Part shown: positions 43,613-53,755 of the stretch, piece by piece
Layout of the letters: each line of letters opens with the position of its first letter
How positions within the stretch are numbered: position 1 is the stretch's first letter
Assembly: GCF_005049285.1 (NCBI RefSeq)
Contig: NZ_SOSC01000004.1
Location: 186,001-250,000 of the forward strand
DNA from: Halorientalis salina
GTDB taxonomy: Archaea > Halobacteriota > Halobacteria > Halobacteriales > Haloarculaceae
Direction: 5' to 3'
DNA length: 64,000 bases
The notes under the pieces: model-generated
Databases searched by the model: none
Seen by the model: only the letters and a program-made list of their open reading frames with translations
What the model was told of the DNA's origin: nothing
Translations under genes and position numbers: made by a program

Positions 43613-43778
43613 CGATCGGTTTCGACGCGGCGGCCGAGAACTCCGGGCCGTCCTCGACGCGGAGACTGTCGATCCGGACAGCCACGCCGAGACGGTGCTG
43701 TCGACGCTTCGGGACTGCTTCGGGACGGACCGCCACCCGGGACTGATGGACGAGACGAATATACTATCAACTGACAAC

Positions 43779-43787
43779 TATTTATTG
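43779..43787 (+). promoter_or_regulatory. TATA box of the five-PAS Bat regulator
   Basis: TATTTATTG centred about 29 nt before ATG 43812; it favours that start over ATG 43746 and implies a leaderless mRNA. Confidence 0.55.
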
Positions 43788-43811
43788 TTGGAGAGTGAAC
43801 AGGCGAACGAA

Positions 43812-46800
43812 ATGACGCTGGAGCCGGATGGTGGGCCGTCGGGTGGGGCCGACGGAACTGGCGAACTGGACGGGAACGGAGGTGAGGAGTCGACAGCACA
43901 CGGCCAGCCCCGGTATCAACTCGACGGCGACGGGCGGTTCGTCGACGTCAGTCCCGGGTTCGCGTCCCTCGTGGGGTGGGATCGCGAGTCGCTGCGTGGG
44001 GAACACGTCTCGACGGTGCTCGCCGACGGGGAGGCCGAGCGCTACGAGGTCGCCGTGGGGAGACTTCGAGAGGCCGGGCCGCTGTCCGAGATCGAACTGG
44101 CGGTGACGCTTCGGGGGTCGACGGGCGACCGACTGCCGTGTACGCTACAGTTCACGGGACTGGCCGGCGACGGGAGCGGCTGGGCGACTCTCACAACGGT
44201 GACGCCGCAGCCGTCGGGGAGCGATGGGGCGGCCAGCGAGTACGTGCGCGCACTCGGCGACGTGCTGGGGGGTGACGCGGACGTGGGCGTGTTCCTGGTC
44301 GACGAGTCCGCGACGGTTCAGTGGGCCAACGACACGGTTGCGGACTTTTTCGGCCTCGATCGCGAGCACCTGCTGGGCGCGGACAAGCGACGGCTCGTCC
44401 GCGACCGGCTCGGCGAGTCGGTCGCCGACCGTGAGGCGTTCGTCGAGACGGCACTGGACACGTACGACCACGACGAGAGGGCCGTCAGCTCCGAGTGTCG
44501 GATCGAAGTGGGACCCGACCGATCGGAGCGGTGGGTCGAACTCCACAGTCAGCCCGTCACGGACGGTCCGTTCGCCGGGGGCCGCATCGAACTCTACTGC
44601 GACATCACCGAGCGGAAACGCCGCGAGAAGACGCTCCTAGAGTACGAGTCGATCGTCGAGAACGTCCGGGATTTCGCGTTCACCATCGACGCCGACGGCC
44701 GGGTCTCCTACGTCAGTTCTCACATCGAGGACATGATGGATATCACCCCGGAGGGGTTCCGCGGGGAGCCGGTCGAGGTGGCGACTCGCAGGGTGTTCGC
44801 GGACGAGCGGGACCTGGAGACGTATCTGGCACTCGTCGACGACCTGCTCGCCGGGGAGCGCTCGGAGGGACGGGTCGAAGCCGCGCTGGCGACACCGACC
44901 GACGAGGACCGGATCGTCGACATTCGCCTGTATTCGGTCAGCCGGGGCGGCGAGGTCGAACTGCTCGTCGGGATGGTCCGGGATATCACGACGAAGGCCA
45001 GACAGCAGACCGAACTCGAGTACGAGCGGGACCTGTTCGAACAGTTGGTTCAGACTGCCCCGGTCGGCATCACGGTCCACTCTGCCGACGGGGAGATCGT
45101 CCGGGCGAACGAACGCGCCGAGACGGTGCTCGGACTGGACACCGAGGACCTGCTGGGTGTGGGGAGTGCGGACCTCGACTGCACGTTCGTCGAGGCGGAC
45201 GGGACGGAGATCCTGCCGAGAGACCTGTCGTGCAGACGCGTCCTCGACACCGGTGAGCCGGTGTACGACGACGAGTGTGCCGTGGTCCGGCCCGACGGGG
45301 AAAAGCGGTGGCTCTCGGTCAACGCAGCACCGGTGCGGGGCGCTGACGGATCGATCGAACGGGTCGTCGGTGTCTTCGTCGACATCACTGAACACCGCGA
45401 ACGCGAGCGCGAACTCGAAACGGAGCGGGCCTTCACCGAAGCCATCCTCGATTCGGTGCCGGACATGGTGTACGCCTTCGACACCAGTGGCCGGTTCATC
45501 CGCTGGAACGACCACGGTCTCGAGGTCAGCGGCTACGACGAGGACGAACTCGCGGGCAAGCACGTCCTCGATTTCGTCCCCGACGCGGACCAGGAGCTGA
45601 TCTGGGACGCGATCGAGGAAGTCTACGACGACTCGGTCGAACGACGTGAGACGCGACTGGTGACCAAGGGCGGCCGGGAGATTCCCTACGAGTTCAGCGC
45701 CGCGCCGATCGTCGACGAGGGGGGCGAACTGTTCGGGTTCGCCGGCGTCGGGCGGGACATCTCCGACCGGAAGGCACGCGAGCGCCGACTCAGGGAGCAA
45801 AACGAGCGGCTGGAGCGACTCAACCGAATCAACGCGGTCATCCGCGACATCGACCAGGCGCTGGTGAGCGCGTCGACGAGAGACGAGATCGAACGGACAG
45901 TCTGTGAACGACTGGCTGCGGCCGACACCTACCGGTTCGCCTGGATCGGACGCGAACAGCAGACCGACGGGACCATCGCGCCGAAGGCGACGGCCGGCCA
46001 GGCCGACGGCTATCTGGACGCGGTCACCGACCGGACCGACGGCTCGGTCCCCCGACAGGGGCCAGTCGGGCGCGCCCATCGGACGCGCGAGATACAGGTC
46101 TGTCAGAACGTGACCGACGCCCCGGCCTTCGAACGCGACCTGATCGATGCCTACGACTTCCGGTCGGTCGCGTCGATCCCCATCGTCTACGAGGACACGC
46201 TGTACGGCGTCCTCTCGGTGTACGCCGCCGAGCCGTTCAGCTTCGGCGAGATCGAACAGGCCGTCCTCGCGGAACTCGGCGAGACCATCGGGCACGCGAT
46301 CAGCGGGCTGCAGGCGAAGCGGGCGCTGGTGACCGAACGCGTCACGGAACTCACCGTCGAGATCCGCGATCCGGATCGGTTCGTCTTCGCGCTCTCCGCG
46401 CGAGCAGACTGTACCCTCTCGTTCGAGGGCGGGGTGTTCCAGTCAGACGGCGGCCTGCTGTACTACATCACCGTCGACGGTGTCGACGCCGACCGGATCC
46501 GCGAGGTGGCCGCCGACTTCGAGTACGTCGATCACCTGCGGGTCGTCAGCGAGTACGACGACGTCTGCGTCATCGAGATGCAGCCGCCGATCCCGTCGAC
46601 GCTCGAAACGGTGACCGACCACGGCGGGGCCATCACGGACGCGACGGCCAGCGACGGGACGGTCACGGTAACCATCGAACTCCCGGGTGCGAGCGACGTA
46701 CACGAACTACTGGACTCTCTCGAAGGCCGGTTCGACGAGGTGGAACTGCGGTCCCAGCGCGAGACCGAACAGTCGGTACAGACGCGCCACCAGTTCCGGG

Positions 46801-47015
46801 AGACGCTGACCGAACGATTCACCGACCGGCAACAGGCGGCGTTAGAGATCGCCTACTACGCCGATTACTTCGACTGGCCGCGGGGCAGCACCGGCGAGGA
46901 ACTGGCGAACGCGCTGGACGTCTCCGCGCCGACGTTCCACAAACACCTCCGACTCGCCGAGCGGAAACTCGTCGGCGCTATCCTCGACGACGGTCGTCCG
47001 GAGCGTCGGGATTAA
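43812..47015 (+). CDS. multi-PAS/GAF Bat-type HTH regulator
   Basis: A very large (1067-residue) soluble sensor-regulator. About five PAS domains in tandem (roughly 30-130, 150-285, 285-405, 410-525 and 530-645), linked by short helices, are followed by GAF (660-810; LNRINAVIRDIDQALVSAST marks its start), the Bat output region (about 815-975) and HTH (FTDRQQAALEIAYYADYFDW, then GEELANALDVSAPTFHKHL). It has no kinase or receiver part, so sensing and DNA binding are in one chain. It is closely related in layout to the regulator at 22801. Ligands are unknown. Confidence 0.9.
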   Translation: MTLEPDGGPSGGADGTGELDGNGGEESTAHGQPRYQLDGDGRFVDVSPGFASLVGWDRESLRGEHVSTVLADGEAERYEVAVGRLREAGPLSEIELAVTLRGSTGDRLPCTLQFTGLAGDGSGWATLTTVTPQPSGSDGAASEYVRALGDVLGGDADVGVFLVDESATVQWANDTVADFFGLDREHLLGADKRRLVRDRLGESVADREAFVETALDTYDHDERAVSSECRIEVGPDRSERWVELHSQPVTDGPFAGGRIELYCDITERKRREKTLLEYESIVENVRDFAFTIDADGRVSYVSSHIEDMMDITPEGFRGEPVEVATRRVFADERDLETYLALVDDLLAGERSEGRVEAALATPTDEDRIVDIRLYSVSRGGEVELLVGMVRDITTKARQQTELEYERDLFEQLVQTAPVGITVHSADGEIVRANERAETVLGLDTEDLLGVGSADLDCTFVEADGTEILPRDLSCRRVLDTGEPVYDDECAVVRPDGEKRWLSVNAAPVRGADGSIERVVGVFVDITEHRERERELETERAFTEAILDSVPDMVYAFDTSGRFIRWNDHGLEVSGYDEDELAGKHVLDFVPDADQELIWDAIEEVYDDSVERRETRLVTKGGREIPYEFSAAPIVDEGGELFGFAGVGRDISDRKARERRLREQNERLERLNRINAVIRDIDQALVSASTRDEIERTVCERLAAADTYRFAWIGREQQTDGTIAPKATAGQADGYLDAVTDRTDGSVPRQGPVGRAHRTREIQVCQNVTDAPAFERDLIDAYDFRSVASIPIVYEDTLYGVLSVYAAEPFSFGEIEQAVLAELGETIGHAISGLQAKRALVTERVTELTVEIRDPDRFVFALSARADCTLSFEGGVFQSDGGLLYYITVDGVDADRIREVAADFEYVDHLRVVSEYDDVCVIEMQPPIPSTLETVTDHGGAITDATASDGTVTVTIELPGASDVHELLDSLEGRFDEVELRSQRETEQSVQTRHQFRETLTERFTDRQQAALEIAYYADYFDWPRGSTGEELANALDVSAPTFHKHLRLAERKLVGAILDDGRPERRD

Positions 47016-47064
47016 TTCTTTAGCCATCTAGCTCATGGGAGTAGGCGCTCAATATATAGCTGCA

Positions 47065-47469
47065 ATGACTGAAAATGGGGGGCTACGGAGTTGCGGCGAA
47101 TCGACCGGCGGAACAGCGCAGCTACGGCTGGAGGGGCCGTCACGCGACGATCTGTTCGAATCACTCGCGGACGCTCGACGACGGCGGAGCCTGGCGTACC
47201 TGCGGGCCGAGGAGGGCGTCGTGTCGGTCGAGGAACTCGCGAAACACGTCGCAGCGGCCGAGCGCACCGGGGGGGAGCGCGTGTCGCCGTCCGATCGCAA
47301 ACAGGTCGCGACCTCGCTGTACCACGTCCACCTGCCGAAGCTGATCGACAGCGGGCTGGTCAGCTGGCAGGACCCGAACGAACGGGAGATGGTCAGAGCG
47401 ACCGATCTCGGCCAGTCGCTCTCGACTGAACTGTCCTGGATGCCGACGAACGCGACGGGCGACGACTGA
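47065..47469 (+). CDS. DUF7344-type winged-helix protein
   Basis: A 134-residue protein with the DUF7344 core: DDLFESLADARRRRSLAYLR, VSVEELAKHVAAAE, then SLYHVHLPKLIDSGLVSWQD, a winged-helix layout. Such proteins are abundant in haloarchaea and presumed DNA-binding. The start is uncertain: ATG 47035 is in frame too, and the AT-rich AATATATAGC between them (47051-47060) could be a promoter or part of the ORF. It follows the Bat regulator by 50 nt and may be co-transcribed. Confidence 0.75.
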   Translation: MTENGGLRSCGESTGGTAQLRLEGPSRDDLFESLADARRRRSLAYLRAEEGVVSVEELAKHVAAAERTGGERVSPSDRKQVATSLYHVHLPKLIDSGLVSWQDPNEREMVRATDLGQSLSTELSWMPTNATGDD

Positions 47470-47523
47470 GCGCGCCTTCGGGGGTGAGACCACGACGCTA
47501 CGGAATGTATCCGGGGTCGACGG

Positions 47524-47546
47524 GCCAGCCGTTGGGGGCGGCTGGC
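47524..47546. repeat. 8-bp hairpin upstream of leuS
   Basis: GCCAGCCG (47524-47531), loop TTGGGGG, CGGCTGGC (47539-47546): a perfect inverted repeat between the DUF7344 gene and the leuS TATA box. It has no T-run, so a terminator role is weak. Confidence 0.5.
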
Positions 47547-47591
47547 TGACGAGCGGTGCACGGGTCAGTCCTCGCGCAGGCGGGATGGTAG

Positions 47592-47600
47592 TTATTTTAG
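47592..47600 (+). promoter_or_regulatory. TATA box of leuS
   Basis: TTATTTTAG, centred 28 nt before the ATG at 47624. It supports that start over the more upstream in-frame codon at 47585, and a leaderless mRNA. Confidence 0.65.
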
Positions 47601-47623
47601 GCAGCCGTCCAGAACCGACTACT

Positions 47624-50572
47624 ATGGATTACGAGCCAGGGGATCTGGAGGAATCGTGGCGACAGCGGTGGGCCGAGGAGGGGCGCTACGAGGCCGACCC
47701 GTCCGACGACGACGCGACCTTCATCACAGTGCCGTACCCGTATCCCAGCGGTGGGATGCACATCGGCCACTGCCGGACCTACACCGTCCCGGACGTGTAC
47801 GCCAGGTACCGGCGACTGCAGGGCGACAACGTGCTCTTTCCCATCGCCTGGCACGTCACCGGGACGCCCATCATCGGGGCCGTCGAGCGCCTGAAGAAAG
47901 GCGAAGAAGACCAGTTGTCGGTCCTGCAGGACACCTACAACGTCCCCGAGGGCACCCTCCAGGACCTGGAGACGCCGATGGGGTACGCCCGCTACTTCAT
48001 CGAGAACCACTACAAGAGCGGCATGTCCCAGCTCGGCCTCTCCATCGACTGGCGGCGTGAGTTCACCACCAACGACGAGCGCTACTCGAAGTTCATCACC
48101 TGGCAGTACGAGACGCTCAGAGACCGGGGGCTCATGGAGCGGGGCCTCCACCCGGTCAAGTACTGCACCGACGAGGAAAACCCGGTCACCACCCACGACA
48201 TCCTGGAGGGCGAGGAGGCCGAGTTCCAGGAGTACACCCTGGTGAAGTTCGAAACCGAACTCGACGGCGACGCCGTCACCGCCCCGATGGCGACGCTCCG
48301 CCCCGAAACCGTTCGGGGCGTCACGAACGCCTACGTCAACCCCGACGGTGAGTACGTGCGCGCAACCGTCGACGGCGACGAGTGGGTCGTCTCCACCGAA
48401 GCCGTCGAGAAACTCCGGCTGCAGGACCGCGAGGTCGAGGTCACGGCGGAGTTCACCGGCGAGAAACTCGTCGGGGAGACGGTCACCAATCCCATCACGG
48501 GCGACGAGGTCATCGTTCTGCCCGCAACCTTCGTCGACACCGACAACGCCACGGGCGTCGTCATGTCCGTGCCCGCCCACTCGCCGGACGACTACCTCGC
48601 CCTGCAGGAAGCGAAAGCCGACGACGGGCGCATGGAGCAGTACGGCATCGACCCGGCCGACGTGGCGGCCATCGAGCCGATCCCGATCCTCGACATCGAG
48701 GGCTACGGGGAGATCCCCGCGAAATCGGCCGTCGAGGAGGCCGGCATCGAGTCCTCCGAGGACCCGGATCTTGAAGACGTGACGGCCGACCTCTACCAGG
48801 CGGAGTTCCACGACGGCGTCATGCACGACGACTACGGCGAGTTCGCCGGCATGACCGTCGAGTCGGTTCGCGAGGAGTTCCGCGCCCACTACCAGGGCTC
48901 GGGCGAGTTCGACGAGATGCACGAGTTCACCGAGGAGGTCGTCTGCCGCTGTGGCGGCGACGTGGAGGTGGCCAAACAGGACACCTGGTTCCTGCGGTAC
49001 AACGACGAGGACTGGAAGGCAAAGGCCCACGACGCCGTCGCGAACCTGGAGGCCATTCCCGAGAACACCCGCGAGCAGTACGACCACACCATCGACTGGC
49101 TCAACGAGTGGCCGGCCATCCGCAACTACGGGCTGGGCACGCGACTGCCGTGGGACGAGGACTTCGTCATCGAGCCGCTGTCGGACTCGACCATCTACAT
49201 GGCGTACTACACCATCGCCCACCGGCTCGACGAGATCCCGGTCGAGGAGCTTACGCCCGACTTTTTCGACGCGCTGTTCTATGGCGAAGACGCGGTCGAC
49301 GAGCCCGACGAGCGCGCGCTGGAACTGCGCGAGGAGTTCGAGCACTGGTACCCGGTCGACTTCCGCTGTTCGGCCAACGACCTCATCCAGAACCACCTCA
49401 CCTTCTTCCTGTTCCACCACGCCGAACTGTTCGACCCGGACAACTGGCCAGAGGGCATCACCATCATGGGCATGGGCCTGCTCGAGGGCCAGAAGATGTC
49501 CTCCTCGAAGGGTCACGTGGTCCTGCCCTCGAAGGCAATCGAGGAGTTCGGGGCCGACACGGTTCGCTTTTTCCTGTTGAACTCCGCGGAGCCGTGGCAG
49601 GACTACGACTGGCGGGCCGACGCCGTCTCCAGTACTCGGGACCAACTGGAGCGGTTCTGGTCGCGCGCCCAGGAGGTCATCGACTACGACATCGAAGAGA
49701 TGGTCGAGATCACGCTGGAGGTCGAGGGCGAGGAGAGCGAGGCACGGAGTGCCTCGGAAACCAAGACCGACGTGGCGGTCGACGAGGACGCCCGTCCGGA
49801 CCTCGAACACATCGACCGCTGGCTGCTCTCGAAGCTTCAGGGCACAGTTCGGGAAGCGACCGAGGCCATGGAGGGCTTCGAGACCCGTACCGCGAGCCAG
49901 ACGGTCTTCTATGGGTTCGAGGAACACCTCAAGTGGTACCGTCGCCGGGCGGACCTCTCTCGGGAGGGTGCGAAGTGGACGCTGCGAGAGGTCCTGCGGA
50001 CCCGGCTGCGCCTGCTCTCGCCGTTCGTGCCGTTCATGACTAACGAACTCCACGAGCAGTTGACCGGCGAACCGGCCGAGGACGCCGCCTGGCCCGAGGT
50101 AACTCCCGAGTTCGAGGACGAGGCGACAGAACGCGAGGAGCAACTGATCGAGCGGCTAACCGACGACGTCCACGACATCGTCGACGTGACGGGGACCGAC
50201 CCCGACACCATTCGGGTGTACGCCGCGGCCGACTGGAAACGCGACGTCTTCGACACCGTCCGGGAGACCGGCACGGACATCGGGGCGGTCATGGGCAACG
50301 TCATGGAGGACCCGGACCTCCGCGAGAAGGGCGACGCCGTCAACGACCTCGTCCAGGACCTCGTGGAGGTCGTCCGCGAGCGCGACGAGGCGGAACTGCA
50401 AGCCCTGTCCGACATCGACGAACTGGCCGTCTACGCCGAGGCCGAGGCGTTCCTCGAACGCGAGTTCGACGCCGACGTCGAGGTGTACGCCGAGGACGAC
50501 GCCGACATCACCGATCCCGACGACAAGGCCGACAGCGCCGTCCCCTTCCGTCCGGCCATCCACCTGGCGTAA
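47624..50572 (+). CDS. leuS: leucyl-tRNA synthetase
   Basis: A 982-residue class I synthetase of the archaeal/eukaryotic type. HIGH appears as PYPSGGMHIGHCRTY, the KMSKS loop as EGQKMSSSKGHV. The CP1 editing domain is large (about 190-430; the TxRPET-like ATLRPETVRGVTNAYV starts it, VVMSVPAHSPDDYLAL marks the editing pocket Asp). Zinc-type cysteines VCRCGGD are present. The C-terminal half has an acidic insertion (EVEGEESEARSASETKTD) typical of halophiles, then the anticodon-binding helical domain. The preceding region has no T-box-like leader. Confidence 0.97.
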   Translation: MDYEPGDLEESWRQRWAEEGRYEADPSDDDATFITVPYPYPSGGMHIGHCRTYTVPDVYARYRRLQGDNVLFPIAWHVTGTPIIGAVERLKKGEEDQLSVLQDTYNVPEGTLQDLETPMGYARYFIENHYKSGMSQLGLSIDWRREFTTNDERYSKFITWQYETLRDRGLMERGLHPVKYCTDEENPVTTHDILEGEEAEFQEYTLVKFETELDGDAVTAPMATLRPETVRGVTNAYVNPDGEYVRATVDGDEWVVSTEAVEKLRLQDREVEVTAEFTGEKLVGETVTNPITGDEVIVLPATFVDTDNATGVVMSVPAHSPDDYLALQEAKADDGRMEQYGIDPADVAAIEPIPILDIEGYGEIPAKSAVEEAGIESSEDPDLEDVTADLYQAEFHDGVMHDDYGEFAGMTVESVREEFRAHYQGSGEFDEMHEFTEEVVCRCGGDVEVAKQDTWFLRYNDEDWKAKAHDAVANLEAIPENTREQYDHTIDWLNEWPAIRNYGLGTRLPWDEDFVIEPLSDSTIYMAYYTIAHRLDEIPVEELTPDFFDALFYGEDAVDEPDERALELREEFEHWYPVDFRCSANDLIQNHLTFFLFHHAELFDPDNWPEGITIMGMGLLEGQKMSSSKGHVVLPSKAIEEFGADTVRFFLLNSAEPWQDYDWRADAVSSTRDQLERFWSRAQEVIDYDIEEMVEITLEVEGEESEARSASETKTDVAVDEDARPDLEHIDRWLLSKLQGTVREATEAMEGFETRTASQTVFYGFEEHLKWYRRRADLSREGAKWTLREVLRTRLRLLSPFVPFMTNELHEQLTGEPAEDAAWPEVTPEFEDEATEREEQLIERLTDDVHDIVDVTGTDPDTIRVYAAADWKRDVFDTVRETGTDIGAVMGNVMEDPDLREKGDAVNDLVQDLVEVVRERDEAELQALSDIDELAVYAEAEAFLEREFDADVEVYAEDDADITDPDDKADSAVPFRPAIHLA

Positions 50573-50670
50573 CTGTCCCCCGTTTTCGACCGAGTTCGTC
50601 GCTCGCTGACCGGCAGGGCTGTCCGGTGAGACTATCTTACCTCGAAGAAACATAAATGAATAAAACAACA

Positions 50671-50680
50671 GTTTATATAA
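50671..50680 (+). promoter_or_regulatory. TATA box of the PAS transducer gene
   Basis: GTTTATATAA within an AT-rich stretch (50640-50690). It predicts a start near 50704 and a leader of about 100 nt. A GGAG motif at 50795-50798 lies 5 nt before the ATG at 50804, so this gene, unlike most here, should use a ribosome-binding site. Confidence 0.6.
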
Positions 50681-50803
50681 GATACGTCTCCGTTCTTCGA
50701 ACAGTCCAGACGCGAGGGACGTGTCGTCTCCGGCCCAACGGGGCCGTACGATAGATTCGGGCACGATGTGGCACGCGGACGGCAGACCCAGTGAGGAGAA
50801 CAC

Positions 50804-52273
50804 ATGACAGCACAAACCGACGGATCGACCGGAGAACCGAACGAGTTACAGACGGAGTTCCCGTTATCCTTTCGGCCACTGTTCGACCATCTCGACGTAT
50901 CGATATTCGTCCTCGATACGAACCACGACATCGTCGCCTGGAACCGGGCACTCGAACAGTTGACCGGCCACTCGGCGGCCGAGGCCAAAGCCATGGAGAT
51001 GTCGAGTCAGGCGTTCTATCACGACGGCCGGCGCGGGAAGACGCTCGCGGACAAGGTCGTCGACGCCCCCGAGAGCGCCGACGACGAGTACGGCGTCCCC
51101 CGGATCGACGACGTGGAGTACACGTTGTACGGGGACACGAGTACGATGCTCGGGGCCAACGGCGTCGAGCGCCATATCCGGTTCACCGCCGCACCGCTGT
51201 ACGAGGACGGGGACCTGGTCGGTGCCATCGAGATGGTCCAGGACCAGACCGAGGAAGTCGAAAAACGCGAGCAGCTTCAGGACCTCGTGGTCGAACTCAC
51301 CACGACGATGGAGGAGATGGCGGCGGGCAACCTGAGCGCGCGGGCGACCGTCGAGGACGACTCGTATCTCAGCGAGGAGATCCTGCTGGTCGTCGACGAG
51401 ATAAACGAGATGGGCGAGCAACTCGAGAGCGCGGTCGGGAACATCGAACGCAAGAGCGGGAACCTCGAATCGTCGGCCGAAAACGTCGCCGAGAGCGCAC
51501 AGCAGATCAGCACGCTCGCGGATTCACAGACGGAGGACATCGAGGCGGTTTCGGCGGAGATCGCGGACCTGAGCGCGACCATCGAGGAGATCGCGTCCAC
51601 CTCCGACGAGGTCGCCGAGACCAGTTCCCACGCGGCGGACCTCGCCGAGGAGGGACGGGAGACCGGCGAGCGAGCCATCGACATCATGGACGACGTGAAC
51701 CAGTCCGCGGACGCGGTCACCGCCGAAGTCGACGACCTCGAGAACCGCATCGAGGAGATCGACGCCATCGTCGAGGTGATCAACGACATCGCCGAGCAGA
51801 CGAACATCCTCGCACTGAACGCCTCCATCGAGGCCGCCCGCGCGGGCGAAGCCGGCGAGGGCTTCGCCGTCGTCGCCGACGAGGTGAAATCGCTCGCGAC
51901 CGAGTCACAGGACAACGCCAGCGAAATCGAGTCGATGGTCCAGGAGATTCAGACGGACACCGAGGAGACCGTCGAGAGCCTCCAGCGGATGACCGAGCAG
52001 GTGGCGACCGGTATCGAGCAGGTCGACGAGACAATGGGAAAGCTCGACGAGATCGTCACGACGGTCGAGGAGGCGGCCAAAGGCATCCAGCAAGTCGCCG
52101 ACGCGACCGACGAGCAGGCGACAAGCACCGAAGAGATCTCCAGCATGGCCGAACAGGCCGTCGAGAAAGCCGAGGACGTGTCCGCGGAGATCTCCGACGT
52201 CGCCGCGGCCAACGAGGAACAGACCGAAACCATCGCCGAAATCCACGACGCCCTCGGCGAGTTACGACGCTGA
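50804..52273 (+). CDS. soluble PAS-containing chemotaxis transducer
   Basis: A 489-residue cytoplasmic transducer: PAS (about 20-150; [20 protein letters not shown] start), a short HAMP-like helical linker ([18 protein letters not shown]) and the MCP signalling domain with hairpin [20 protein letters not shown]. The PAS could carry a flavin, haem or small ligand; none is evident. The signalling part is nearly identical in its tip to the two HemAT-type proteins, so all three likely feed the same CheA. Confidence 0.92.
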   Translation: MTAQTDGSTGEPNELQTEFPLSFRPLFDHLDVSIFVLDTNHDIVAWNRALEQLTGHSAAEAKAMEMSSQAFYHDGRRGKTLADKVVDAPESADDEYGVPRIDDVEYTLYGDTSTMLGANGVERHIRFTAAPLYEDGDLVGAIEMVQDQTEEVEKREQLQDLVVELTTTMEEMAAGNLSARATVEDDSYLSEEILLVVDEINEMGEQLESAVGNIERKSGNLESSAENVAESAQQISTLADSQTEDIEAVSAEIADLSATIEEIASTSDEVAETSSHAADLAEEGRETGERAIDIMDDVNQSADAVTAEVDDLENRIEEIDAIVEVINDIAEQTNILALNASIEAARAGEAGEGFAVVADEVKSLATESQDNASEIESMVQEIQTDTEETVESLQRMTEQVATGIEQVDETMGKLDEIVTTVEEAAKGIQQVADATDEQATSTEEISSMAEQAVEKAEDVSAEISDVAAANEEQTETIAEIHDALGELRR

Positions 52274-52374
52274 GGCCACCTGGCGAGACAGCGGTATCCA
52301 GTTCGTAACGAACCCGTAGAGAAACTCGAGCAATCGGACCAGTCGCTTATTCGTCCGTGCGTGGACAACCCAGC

Positions 52375-52590
52375 ATGAGCGAGAGCGAGGGCACCGGCGA
52401 CGAGCCACCTCACCAGGAGCTTCAGACGGTGACGCGGTCGTATCTCGGCCAACCAAACATGGCGATGGACGTCGTCGGCTGGGTCATCTTCCTGCTATTG
52501 CTCGTCGTCATCCTGCCGTTGTTGCCCTTCTTCGTCCTGTTCTGGCTGATCTCGAAGACGTTCGAGTTCCTCCGCCGCCAGACCGGCTAG
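52375..52590 (+). CDS. small single-span membrane protein
   Basis: A 71-residue protein: acidic N-terminus, the segment VTRSYLGQPNMAMDVVGW, then one long hydrophobic helix and a basic end (LRRQTG). It belongs, from memory, to a small haloarchaeal DUF family (DUF7535-like). The ATG lies 27 nt from CGCTTATTCG near 52348, so leaderless. Its 3' end overlaps the convergent gene by 4 nt. Confidence 0.65.
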   Translation: MSESEGTGDEPPHQELQTVTRSYLGQPNMAMDVVGWVIFLLLLVVILPLLPFFVLFWLISKTFEFLRRQTG

Positions 52591-53579
52591 GCGTCGGTCC
52601 CGACCAGTTCCATGGCCGTGCCCACGTCGTGGTCCTGGGCGTACTCGTAGACGACGTGTGCGCTGGCCACGTCCTGGATGGCCAGCCCCGTGCTGTCGAA
52701 GACGCTGATCCCGTCTGCGTCGGTCCGGCCCTCGGCGTCGCCGACCACGACGTCGCCCAGTTCCGCGTGGATGTCGGCGTCGGTCAACGTGCCCGCGGCG
52801 TAGGGGACGTTGATCTCCCCCGAATGGGTGCACTGGGCGTGGTCGTCGATGACGAGTTTCGCGTCCAGTAGAATCGCGTCGTCGAGTTCGTGTTTGCCCT
52901 CGGCGTCGGCCCCCATCGCGTTGATGTGAGTGTGTTCGCCGACGGCGTCGCGGGGCACGATCGGGTCCTCGACGGGCGTCGTCGTCGACACCACGTCACA
53001 GCCGACGGCCTCGGCGATGGATCCCTCGCGAACGTCGAACGCGTCGCCGTACTCGCCCTCGAAGTCGGCGATGGCGTCGGGGTCTTGGTCGGCGACGACG
53101 ACGGTCTCGATGTCCCTGACCGCGGCGATGGCCTCCAGCTGGGCGTGCGCCTGGACGCCCGCACCGACCAGCCCGAGCGAGGTGGCGTCTTCGATCGCGA
53201 GGTGTTTCGTCGCGACGGCGGCGGCCGCGCCCGTCCGTTTCCTGGTGAGAGTGGTCCCGTCGAGGATGGCCAGCGGCACCGCCGTCTCCGGGTCGGAGTA
53301 GATCATCGTCCCCATGACGGTCGGCAGTCCGTGGTCCTCGGGGTTGCCCGGGTGGGAGTTGACCCACTTGATGCCCGCGCCATCCCAGTCGTCGCTCTGG
53401 ATGTAGGCGGGCATCGACCGGAAGTCCCCGTCGTACTGGGGCAGGTCGATGTAGGATTTCGCGGGCATCTGGGCGTCGCCGCCCGCGTAGGCGGCGAAGG
53501 CGTCCTCGACGGCGGACACGACGGCCGGCAACTGCGTGGCTTCCTCGACGGCCGCGGGGTTCAACAACAGGGTCTCCAT
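52587..53579 (-). CDS. ornithine cyclodeaminase / alanine dehydrogenase family
   Basis: A 330-residue mu-crystallin-type NAD(P)-dependent enzyme. Seen: MPAKSYIDLPQYDGDFRSMP, the catalytic-Lys strand GIKWVNSHPGN, LTRKRTGAAAAVATKHLA, the Rossmann loop LGLVGAGVQAHAQLEAI and INAMGADAEGKHELD. Related archaeal proteins make pyruvate to alanine; others deaminate ornithine to proline. Sequence alone does not settle which. No proline or alanine genes flank it. Confidence 0.88.
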   Translation of the reverse strand: METLLLNPAAVEEATQLPAVVSAVEDAFAAYAGGDAQMPAKSYIDLPQYDGDFRSMPAYIQSDDWDGAGIKWVNSHPGNPEDHGLPTVMGTMIYSDPETAVPLAILDGTTLTRKRTGAAAAVATKHLAIEDATSLGLVGAGVQAHAQLEAIAAVRDIETVVVADQDPDAIADFEGEYGDAFDVREGSIAEAVGCDVVSTTTPVEDPIVPRDAVGEHTHINAMGADAEGKHELDDAILLDAKLVIDDHAQCTHSGEINVPYAAGTLTDADIHAELGDVVVGDAEGRTDADGISVFDSTGLAIQDVASAHVVYEYAQDHDVGTAMELVGTDA

Positions 53580-53755
53580 GGCGGCAGATGTCGCTCGGCG
53601 GACTTAGTTCCAACCCCACTCTGCAAAACCCGGACGAAAACTGCCGGACGCTCACTGCGTCGCCGGCGCGACGTGCGCGGCTGCTGGTCTACACAGTGTA
53701 TCAGTTTACTAACTCGGTCCATGGAGATTTAAACACACGCTGCCAATTATGTTCG

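Noticed and set aside
52587-53579. Firm call as ornithine cyclodeaminase
   Set aside because: The family includes alanine dehydrogenases and imine reductases; no residue I can see decides between them.
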